DNA of 5,109 nt from Pseudomonadota bacterium (lineage in GTDB: Bacteria > Pseudomonadota > Alphaproteobacteria > Rhizobiales > Xanthobacteraceae), in NCBI GenBank assembly GCA_023431725.1, contig JAEYVN010000089.1, positions 1-5,109 of the forward strand. Direction: 5' to 3'. Made by a program: the position numbers and the translations under genes. Each line of letters starts with the position of its first letter. Positions within the stretch are counted from its first letter, which is position 1. The notes below the pieces were generated by a model. The model made no database searches and had not been told where the DNA came from. It saw nothing but the letters and a program-made list of their open reading frames with translations. Shown here one piece after another: positions 1 through 5,109 of the stretch.

Positions 1-857
1 GTGAAGTTGAGGTCGTACGCCTTGGCCTTCCGCGCTAGCTCCAGAAGGCGCGGCGCCAGCTCCGCCATGACCCGCTCGCGCGACACCGCCTCATAGCGCG
101 GATGCAGGGCCGACAGCTTCACGGAGATGCCGGACCGGTCCAGGAGACCGGTGGCACTTGAGGTTTTGCCGATCACATCAATGGCATGCGCATACGACTC
201 GAAGTGATGCGCCGCATCCGCTGCCGTCCGCGCGCCCTCGCCCAGCATGTCGAACGAGAAGCGCGCCTCCGGGTCCGCCTTGGCGCGCTCGATAGCCTCC
301 TCGATCGTCTGTCCATGGACGAAATGCGAGCCAAGCAGCCGCATCGCCTGCCGCGTCGCCAGCCGCACGGCGGGGAGGCCGAGCCTCCTGGTGAGGCCGT
401 CGATGATGCCTTCCGGCGTCTCGCCGGGCTGGATCAGCCGCGCCGTCACCCCGAGAGTCCAGGCGGAAGCGGAAACCAGCAGCGAGTCCTGTTTGTGATC
501 CGGATGCGACCAGTCGCGCCCCGCCAGTTTGTCCTCGATCAGTTGATCGGCCGTCGCTGCATCCGGCACCCGGAGCAGCGCCTCAGCCAGAACCATAAGC
601 GCCAGCCCCTCCCGTGTGGATAATGAATAAGCGTGCAGAAAGTCATCGATGCCGCCGAGACCGCCGGCATGCGCACGGATGGCCTTCACCAAATGGGCGG
701 CTAGCGCATCAATCCGGGCATCGGCATCGGCCGATTGCGGATGTGCCAGCCATCGCCGGGCAAAATCCTCGTCCGGCGGCATATAGGGGGCAGAAAATTT
801 CGGCACTGCTCCGCTTTGCGGGTGGTCGTTCGCCGCCAAGGACCCCGACTGGCTCAT
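1..857 (-). CDS. putA: Bifunctional proline dehydrogenase / L-glutamate gamma-semialdehyde dehydrogenase PutA, N-terminal part (runs off left edge)
   Basis: PutA oxidises proline to P5C with FAD, then P5C to glutamate with NAD+, and so opens proline as a carbon and nitrogen source. The 285 complete codons visible hold the arm/alpha-domain region and the start of the proline dehydrogenase barrel. Family blocks are clear: SLSTREGLALMVLAEALLR (residues about 78-96), FSFDMLGEGARTAADA (200-215) and GISVKLSALHPRYE (243-256). The last block is the beta-strand/loop segment conserved in PutA barrels. The ATG at 857 is the first start after an in-frame TGA and is preceded by a purine-rich GGCGGAGAGA. 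The ribbon-helix-helix domain at the N-terminus of Escherichia coli PutA is absent: the chain begins with a short polar segment and goes straight into the arm. This suggests the non-DNA-binding Bradyrhizobium-type enzyme. The catalytic C-terminus and the aldehyde dehydrogenase half lie outside the window. The gene is divergent from the importer operon. Confidence 0.95.
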   Translation of the reverse strand, partial: MSQSGSLAANDHPQSGAVPKFSAPYMPPDEDFARRWLAHPQSADADARIDALAAHLVKAIRAHAGGLGGIDDFLHAYSLSTREGLALMVLAEALLRVPDAATADQLIEDKLAGRDWSHPDHKQDSLLVSASAWTLGVTARLIQPGETPEGIIDGLTRRLGLPAVRLATRQAMRLLGSHFVHGQTIEEAIERAKADPEARFSFDMLGEGARTAADAAHHFESYAHAIDVIGKTSSATGLLDRSGISVKLSALHPRYEAVSRERVMAELAPRLLELARKAKAYDLNF

Positions 858-908
858 TCTCTCCGCCTTCCCGGTCTTTAACCGACACGTTCAGATGCCG
901 GCAGAAGC

Positions 909-990
909 GCACAAAAAGGTGTGCATTTGCCCAATGCACGTCAATTCGGCACGATGTGCTTCAACGCTGTGCAGAATGGCAACGCGGCAC
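909..990. promoter_or_regulatory. Candidate operator region between putA and the importer operon: perfect palindrome plus GTGC/GCAC half-site cluster
   Basis: Positions 921-939 read GTGCATT-TGCCC-AATGCAC, a perfect inverted repeat with 7-base arms and a 5-base centre. Around it, GTGC or its complement GCAC starts at 909, 921, 936, 949, 956, 969 and 987. That is seven copies in 82 bases, where fewer than one would be expected by chance. A TTGACG hexamer on the minus strand (944-939) could be the putA -35 element and would overlap the palindrome edge. The -10 at the right spacing is poor (CACCTT). The arrangement suits a protein that binds several half-sites, such as the Lrp/AsnC-family proline regulators (PutR) known to control putA in alphaproteobacteria. 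The regulator's identity is inference, and no such gene is in the window. The rest of the spacer (991-1106) shows no clear sigma-70 promoter for the importer. Confidence 0.45.
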
Positions 991-1106
991 CGTTCTACCT
1001 TGCTCTTTAAGGCGGCATGTTCTTTGCTGTTAATGTCATTGTTACGCGTGTGACGCCCAGCCGCGCCGGAAGAGCCGTGCCGGGCGAAGTCGGGAAAGGA
1101 TAAGCG

Positions 1107-2135
1107 ATGTCGATTGTTGCGGAAGCATTCCGGAGGACAGGTTTTGTTGTCGCAGTCGCGACAGCGCTCGGTTGCGGTACAGCCGCTGCCCAGACCCCTG
1201 TGAAATTCACGCTCGACTGGAAATTCGAGGGCCCGGCGGCCCCGTTCCTGGTCGCAGCCGACAAGGGCTACTACAAGGCCGAAGGGCTGGATGTCACGAT
1301 CGATACCGCGGGCGGTTCGCTCGAGCCGCTGAACCGTATTGCTTCGGGCACCTATGACATCGGCTTCGGCGACATCAACTCGCTGATCAAGTTCCGCGAC
1401 GCCAATCCCAATGTGCCGATCAAGGCCATCTTCATGGTCTACAACAAGCCGGCCTTCTCGATCGTCTCGCGCAAGAGCCGCGGCGTTACCACGCCGAAAG
1501 AGCTCGAGGGCAAGAAACTCGGCGCGCCCGCGCCGGACGGTGCCTATGCGCAGTGGAAGATCTTCACCCAGGCCAACGGCATCGATCCGTCGAAGGTGAC
1601 GATCGAAAACGTCGGCTTCCCGGTGCGCGAGCCGATGCTCGCCGCCGGTCAGGTCGACGCCATCACCGGCTTCTCGTTCTCGTCCTACATCAACTTGAAG
1701 GACCGCGGCGTACCGGCTGACGACATCGTCGTGATGCTGATGGCCGATCACGGCGTCAACCTCTACGGCAACGCGATCATCGTGAACCCGAAGTTCGCCG
1801 CCGAGAAGCCGGAAGTCGTCAAGAAATTCCTGAACGCCTTCCTCAAGGGCCTGAAGGACACCGTGAAGTCGCCAGAAACGGCAGTCGACTCGGTCGTCAA
1901 GCGCAACGACGTTGCCAAGAAGGACGTCGAGCTCGAGCGTCTCAAGATGGCCCTGCGGGATAACATCGTGACCCCGGAAGTGAAGGCGAATGGTTTCGGT
2001 GGCGTCGATGCCGGCCGCCTGGACAAATCCATTGACCAGATCGCGATCACCTACGACTTCAAGAATGGAAAGCCAAAGGGCGAGACGATCTTCGACGCTT
2101 CCTTCCTGCCGGCCGCGGCCGATCGCAAACTGTAA
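1107..2135 (+). CDS. ABC importer periplasmic substrate-binding protein, NMT1/THI5-like (SsuA/TauA family)
   Basis: This is the solute receptor of a high-affinity ABC importer, acting in the periplasm. The 342 residues are a normal length for the family. Residues 1-28 form a Sec signal peptide: RR at 9-10, a hydrophobic core 12-22, and an AAA|Q cleavage site after residue 28. The mature protein opens with VKFTLDWKFEGPAAPFLVA, then DKGYYKAEGLDV (52-63) and the GTYDIGFGDI block (81-90), all typical of NMT1/SsuA-type receptors. ELEGKKLGAP (132-141) and the AGQVDAITGF hinge region (180-189) follow. The ATG at 1107 is supported by AAAGGA at 1095-1100. It is the first gene of an operon with the ATPase 21 bases downstream and the permease after it. 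Substrates in this family include sulfonates, taurine, nitrate, hydroxymethylpyrimidine, riboflavin and aromatic acids. Nothing here distinguishes them, so no symbol is given. Cys23 is within a weak lipobox-like ALGC, but signal peptidase I cleavage looks better. Confidence 0.9.
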   Translation: MSIVAEAFRRTGFVVAVATALGCGTAAAQTPVKFTLDWKFEGPAAPFLVAADKGYYKAEGLDVTIDTAGGSLEPLNRIASGTYDIGFGDINSLIKFRDANPNVPIKAIFMVYNKPAFSIVSRKSRGVTTPKELEGKKLGAPAPDGAYAQWKIFTQANGIDPSKVTIENVGFPVREPMLAAGQVDAITGFSFSSYINLKDRGVPADDIVVMLMADHGVNLYGNAIIVNPKFAAEKPEVVKKFLNAFLKGLKDTVKSPETAVDSVVKRNDVAKKDVELERLKMALRDNIVTPEVKANGFGGVDAGRLDKSIDQIAITYDFKNGKPKGETIFDASFLPAAADRKL

Positions 2136-2156
2136 GCTCGGCTTCTCGGGGGAACA

Positions 2157-2954
2157 ATGGAGCCCGGCTTCGTATCGCTAGACGGCGTCAGTCACCGCTA
2201 TGGCGGGATTGCAGCCGGGCCAGAAGGCGTTCTCGCCGTTCAGGATCTGACCATCAACATCAACCGCGGCGAATTCGCCGCGGTTGTCGGCCCCTCCGGT
2301 TGCGGCAAGTCCACGCTGATGAAGCTGGCAACCGGCCTGCAATTTCCGTTCGCCGGTCATGTCCGCGTCGCCAACCAGCCAGTGACCAAGCCGGTGAAGA
2401 TTGCCGGCATGGCCTTCCAGGCCCCGACATTGCTACCGTGGCGGACCACTCTCGAAAACCTTTTGCTGCCGCTGGAAATCGTGCAGCCGCATCGCCGCGA
2501 GTTGCGCCGGAACAAGGCGCAATATGTCGAGCGCGCCGAGAAGCTGCTCGCCTCTGTCGGCCTTGGCGGTTTCGGCAGCAAATTTCCCTGGCAATTATCC
2601 GGCGGCATGCAACAGCGCACATCGCTCTGCCGCGCGTTGATCCATGAACCGCAATTGCTGATGCTCGACGAGCCGTTCGGCGCGCTCGACGCATTCACGC
2701 GCGAAGAATTATGGTGCGTGATCCGCGACCTGCATGCCGCCCGCGGCATCACGGTCGTGCTGGTGACGCATGATCTGCGCGAAGCCGTCTTCCTCGCCGA
2801 CCGTATCTTCGTGATGTCACAGCGGCCCGGCCGCATTCTGGTGGAAAAGAAGATCGAGCTGCCGCGCCCGCGCGAGCTCGACGTCACGTTCACCAAAGAG
2901 TTTCAGAACATCGTGCAGGAATTGCGCAGCCATATCGTGCAGGCTCGGCAATGA
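2157..2954 (+). CDS. ABC importer ATP-binding protein (SsuB/TauB/NrtD family)
   Basis: This is the cytoplasmic ATPase that drives the importer; two copies would sit on the permease dimer. All nucleotide-binding motifs are intact in the 265 residues: Walker A GPSGCGKST (45-53), Q-loop Gln88 in AFQAPTLLPW, signature LSGGMQQR (147-154), Walker B LLMLDEP (167-173), D-loop GALD (175-178) and switch histidine His205 in VTHDLREA. The LLPW after the Q-loop and DEPFGALDAFTRE after Walker B are characteristic of the nitrate/sulfonate/taurine importer group. There is no extra C-terminal regulatory domain. The ATG at 2157 follows a GGGGGA ribosome binding site at 2148-2153 with a short spacer. The stop overlaps the permease start as ATGA (2951-2954), so translation of the two is probably coupled. 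The N-terminus carries a small glycine-rich insertion (residues 16-24, GGIAAGPEG) before the first strand resumes. This may be loop variation. The substrate is unknown. Confidence 0.95.
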   Translation: MEPGFVSLDGVSHRYGGIAAGPEGVLAVQDLTININRGEFAAVVGPSGCGKSTLMKLATGLQFPFAGHVRVANQPVTKPVKIAGMAFQAPTLLPWRTTLENLLLPLEIVQPHRRELRRNKAQYVERAEKLLASVGLGGFGSKFPWQLSGGMQQRTSLCRALIHEPQLLMLDEPFGALDAFTREELWCVIRDLHAARGITVVLVTHDLREAVFLADRIFVMSQRPGRILVEKKIELPRPRELDVTFTKEFQNIVQELRSHIVQARQ

Positions 2955-3724
2955 AAAACGCCAAGGTTTTTATCCGCCTCGCTCCCTGGATCTGCACGGT
3001 CGCTCTTTTCCTGGTATGGGAAATCGTCTGCCGCGTCTTCCAGATCCCTGAATTCTTCCTCCCACCGCCGACCGCTGTTTTCAAAGCCAGCATCGATTAC
3101 TGGCCGGCGCTGCTGCGCAATTCCTGGATCACGCTTGAATCCACGATGCTAGGCTTCCTCATGGCCGTTGGCTTTGGCCTCGCACTGGGACTCGTGGTGG
3201 GCTGGTCGCGAACAATCTATGCTGGCATCTACCCCCTGATGATCGGCTTCAATGCGATTCCGAAAGTCGCGGTCGTGCCGATCCTTGTGTTGTGGTTCGG
3301 CATCGGCTTCATCCCCGCCGTATTGACTGCGTTCCTGATTTCGTTCTTCCCGATCGTCGTCAATGTCGCGACCGGACTTGCCACCATCGAGCCGGAGCTT
3401 GAGGACGTGTTGAAAGCCCTCGGGGCATCCAAGTTCGACATCATGCGCAAAGTAGGCATCCCTCGTTCGCTGCCCTATTTCTTCGGCTCGCTGAAGGTTG
3501 CGATCACACTCGCCTTTGTTGGCACAGTGGTCTCCGAAAGCGTGGCCTCCAACAACGGCATCGGCAACTTGATGCTGCAGGCACAGGCGCAGTTCAACGT
3601 ACCGCTGATCTTCGCCGGCCTGCTCGCACTCGCGGTGCTCGGCATCGTCATGTACTGGGTAATGGCGATTCTGGAGCAGCGTATGACCGGCTGGGCCCAG
3701 CGTTCCGGTTTTGCTCAGAATTAA
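2951..3724 (+). CDS. ABC importer permease (SsuC/TauC-type, BPD_transp_1 family)
   Basis: This is the inner-membrane channel of the importer, probably a homodimer because only one permease gene is present. The 257 residues are usual for SsuC/TauC proteins. The sequence shows about six hydrophobic segments, near residues 11-29, 64-84, 94-115, 118-141, 182-198 and 217-241. FFLPPPTAVFKA (35-46) is the conserved periplasmic stretch after the first membrane helix. The EAA coupling loop that docks on the ATPase lies at 151-171: EDVLKALGASKFDIMRKVGIP, with the expected A-LGAS core. A motif ESVASNNGIGNLM (196-208) precedes the last helices, as in relatives. The gene starts inside the ATPase stop codon. 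It ends 13 bases before the convergent lysR-type gene, with no U-rich hairpin terminator visible in the gap. Confidence 0.95.
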   Translation: MKNAKVFIRLAPWICTVALFLVWEIVCRVFQIPEFFLPPPTAVFKASIDYWPALLRNSWITLESTMLGFLMAVGFGLALGLVVGWSRTIYAGIYPLMIGFNAIPKVAVVPILVLWFGIGFIPAVLTAFLISFFPIVVNVATGLATIEPELEDVLKALGASKFDIMRKVGIPRSLPYFFGSLKVAITLAFVGTVVSESVASNNGIGNLMLQAQAQFNVPLIFAGLLALAVLGIVMYWVMAILEQRMTGWAQRSGFAQN

Positions 3725-3737
3725 GGTGCGACGCTTA

Positions 3738-4637
3738 CTAGGAACGATTGCAGACCGCGGCACTGTCCGCAAACTGATGGGCGCCCGGATTCAAAAGGTC
3801 GCGCACTGCATCAGCAAGTTCTTCAAGAACCGTACGGTCACCGTGTTCGCCAAGGCAGATTCCGCAAGTCACATCGCTGATCGATGGCAGCGGTGCGTCG
3901 TGCCAGGGTTCAAGCCCCGCTCTTTTCGCTGATGGCAAGGTCACGGCACTGACACCAAGTCCGCTGTTCACCGCCGCCACGACACTTGCCTCGCTTGCGT
4001 CCATGAAGGCAACCTCGTAGGGACGCTGTGCCTTACCGAGTGCCTTAACCGCGGCACGGTGATAAGTAGATATCTCTCCGAGTGTGACCAGGGGAACAGG
4101 CGCTTCCCTATCAAATTGAAAAGAGGGGCTGCGCACCCACACCATCGGTTCCGTCCATTGGTGGCGCGCATCACTTATGACGCCACCTTCGGACACCCCA
4201 ATCAAAAGTTGGAGGTCACCTTGCCGCAAGTTGCGCTCCATGACGTCGACATTCTCGCTCCGTACGGAAAAGCGCAGCCCCGGAAAGCGTTGCTTGAACT
4301 CGGCCAGCAATGGCGGCAGCACAGGCGCTGCAATATCACCGGAAACTCCAATCCGTATGGTTTGAGTGGATAGTCGAGGGACCGAGACCTCCACAATCTG
4401 ATCGTTGATGCTGAGCATGCGCCGGGCAAAATTCACGACAAGTCGGCCCGATGGGGTGAGGCTCACACCGGGAGCGCTCTTGTCGAACAACTCGCAATCC
4501 AGCAAAACCTGTAAACGCTTGATTTGCGCGCTAACCGCTGGCTGGGTCACACCAAGCGATTGGGCCGCTTTCGTAAAGCTGCGCAAATCCACGACTGCGA
4601 CCAAGGTTCGCAGAAGCTCCGTCGGGATATTGATCAT
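3738..4637 (-). CDS. LysR-family transcriptional regulator
   Basis: The gene encodes a DNA-binding regulator that typically responds to a small-molecule ligand. The winged helix-turn-helix is at the N-terminus: LLRTLVAVVDLRSFTKAA and then LGVTQPAVSAQIKRLQ (residues 28-43), followed by ELFDKSAPGVSLTPSG (49-64). The linker helix runs to about residue 90. The ligand-binding domain starts at IRIGVSG (94-100) and shows the usual LPPLLAEFKQRFPGL stretch (107-121) and SGLGVSAVTLPSA (225-237). The 299 residues fit the family. The ATG at 4637 gives the standard short leader before the helix-turn-helix, but there is no good Shine-Dalgarno sequence just upstream. The gene converges on the importer operon and is divergent from the glucan-exporter-like gene. 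LysR proteins most often control a divergent neighbour and themselves, so 4638-4855 is a natural place for its operator. The real target and ligand are unknown. Confidence 0.95.
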   Translation of the reverse strand: MINIPTELLRTLVAVVDLRSFTKAAQSLGVTQPAVSAQIKRLQVLLDCELFDKSAPGVSLTPSGRLVVNFARRMLSINDQIVEVSVPRLSTQTIRIGVSGDIAAPVLPPLLAEFKQRFPGLRFSVRSENVDVMERNLRQGDLQLLIGVSEGGVISDARHQWTEPMVWVRSPSFQFDREAPVPLVTLGEISTYHRAAVKALGKAQRPYEVAFMDASEASVVAAVNSGLGVSAVTLPSAKRAGLEPWHDAPLPSISDVTCGICLGEHGDRTVLEELADAVRDLLNPGAHQFADSAAVCNRS

Positions 4638-4855
4638 TCGTCAAATCTTGGAAGGGTTTGCTTTTTACAGGTTTGCCCTGCGGATTTGGCATAGACTGAC
4701 AAAAGGGGAGCAGCAACTGCGATCACATCTTATTTATTGAACAACGACTGGTCGGATGATGAACGGCGGTAGAAGCATCCGTTCACACTGCGGGTAATTC
4801 GGTAGTGCTTATTCAGTAGCTTTGGCCCCCACTTCGGACGGAACTTTTAGAAAAA
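4638..4855. promoter_or_regulatory. Divergent intergenic region between the lysR-type gene and the glucan-exporter-like gene
   Basis: This 218-base spacer should hold the promoters of both flanking genes. It is more AT-rich than the coding DNA. A direct repeat GGTTTGC occurs at 4655-4661 and 4670-4676, 15 bases apart. A near-symmetric TTTGCC-N10-GGCATA occurs at 4672-4693, with five of six arm bases matching. Either could be a LysR-type operator, but neither carries the classic T-N11-A core. I could not place a convincing -35/-10 pair in either direction. AAAAGGGGAG at 4701-4710 resembles a strong ribosome binding site but has no start codon at a usable distance. Confidence 0.3.
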
Positions 4856-5109
4856 ATGAATCTCATTCGGCTCTACGGTCGGGTTCTTTCGCTGCTTGGC
4901 CCAGAAGCCAAGCTCGCGTGGTTCCTTGCACTCTCGAACGTCGCACTCGCCGGTGCGCAATTTGCGGAGCCGGTTCTGTTCGGTCGCATCATCGACGCGC
5001 TGGCCAGTTCGCAAAAGCAGGGCAACACATTGACGTTCGACTCCCTGCTCCCGCTGCTAGGCGCCTGGGCCGCATTCGGTCTTTTTACCATTTTATGCGG
5101 CGTCTTTAT
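4856..5109 (+). CDS. Glucan exporter-like ABC transporter, NdvA/ChvA family, N-terminal part (runs off right edge)
   Basis: The 84 complete codons resemble the start of the NdvA/ChvA exporters, which fuse a membrane domain to an ATPase and export cyclic beta-glucan to the periplasm of rhizobia and agrobacteria. The family marker is [18 protein letters not shown] (residues 34-51), preceded by the typical leader [15 protein letters not shown]. Two hydrophobic segments are seen, near 20-42 and 64-84, as expected for the first helices of an ABC exporter. The ATG at 4856 is the only start in this frame after the TAG at 4817-4819. Its ribosome binding site is poor: GGACGGA lies about 13 bases upstream and the ATG follows a run of six adenines. 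The ATPase domain is outside the window, so the assignment rests on the N-terminus. Other exporters of the MsbA/lipid A type share this architecture but lack the [10 protein letters not shown] wording. Confidence 0.82.
   Translation, partial: MNLIRLYGRVLSLLGPEAKLAWFLALSNVALAGAQFAEPVLFGRIIDALASSQKQGNTLTFDSLLPLLGAWAAFGLFTILCGVF

Noticed and set aside
186..623. Plus-strand frame of 145 codons inside the putA region
   Set aside because: The minus strand here encodes PutA with unmistakable family blocks. The plus frame is Arg/Pro-rich shadow sequence with no ribosome binding site of note.
1000..1050. Possible sigma-70 promoter for the importer (TTGCTC at 1000, TTAATG at 1030)
   Set aside because: The spacing is 24 bases, and no hexamer pair at 16-18 bases resembles the consensus.
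1054..1086. GC-rich possible hairpin (CGCCC ... GGGCG) before the substrate-binding protein gene
   Set aside because: Only the outer five base pairs match well, the inner arms do not pair cleanly, and no T-run follows. It is not supportable as an attenuator or terminator.
891..1751. Long open frame (286 codons) on the minus strand opposite the substrate-binding protein
   Set aside because: It mirrors the codon pattern of the plus-strand gene, matches no recognisable family, is rich in Arg/Asp/His as antisense frames are, and covers the signal peptide and conserved blocks of a clear receptor.
2260..2896. Overlapping minus-strand frames of 144 and 179 codons opposite the ATPase
   Set aside because: They lie wholly antisense to an ATPase with every motif intact and show no protein-family features.
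3149..3772. 207-codon minus-strand frame opposite the permease
   Set aside because: Its charged composition (His, Asp, Glu, Arg) is the antisense image of a hydrophobic membrane protein, and it would also overlap the end of the lysR-type gene.
4701..4740. Tiny gene after the AAAAGGGGAG ribosome-binding-like sequence
   Set aside because: No ATG or GTG lies at a usable distance, and the frame after the nearest CTG ends after seven codons.
1..5109. Mobile element, CRISPR array, tRNA or riboswitch
   Set aside because: I saw no transposase or integrase frame, no spaced repeat array, no cloverleaf-like segment and no conserved aptamer core. All regions over 300 bases are occupied by genes.

Overview
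The window reads as ordinary chromosomal DNA from an alphaproteobacterium, most likely of the Bradyrhizobium/Rhodopseudomonas/Afipia group. This rests on three observations: moderately high GC coding sequence, a PutA N-terminus without the DNA-binding domain found in enteric bacteria, and an NdvA/ChvA-like glucan exporter start. The genus is inferred from protein character alone.

Layout. Positions 1-857 (minus strand) hold the first 285 codons of putA, the bifunctional proline dehydrogenase / P5C dehydrogenase, which runs off the left edge. A 249-base divergent intergenic region (858-1106) follows. It contains a perfect 7+5+7 palindrome inside a cluster of GTGC/GCAC half-sites. Positions 1107-3724 (plus strand) carry a compact three-gene ABC importer operon: an NMT1/SsuA-type periplasmic binding protein, an SsuB/TauB-type ATPase, and an SsuC/TauC-type permease. 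The last two genes overlap by ATGA. A LysR-type regulator (3738-4637, minus strand) converges on the operon with a 13-base gap. After a 218-base divergent spacer, a glucan-exporter-like ABC transporter begins at 4856 (plus strand) and is cut by the right edge.

How the genes fit together. The binding protein, ATPase and permease together make a complete high-affinity importer. Its substrate cannot be read from the sequence; relatives carry sulfonates, taurine, nitrate, thiamine precursors, riboflavin or aromatic acids. No catabolic gene that would name the substrate lies in the operon. putA shares the intergenic region with the importer and may share a regulatory site with it. The LysR gene may regulate the importer or the downstream exporter, but its position proves neither.

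I found no mobile element, CRISPR array, RNA gene or obviously new system. The most notable non-coding signal is the half-site cluster between putA and the importer.
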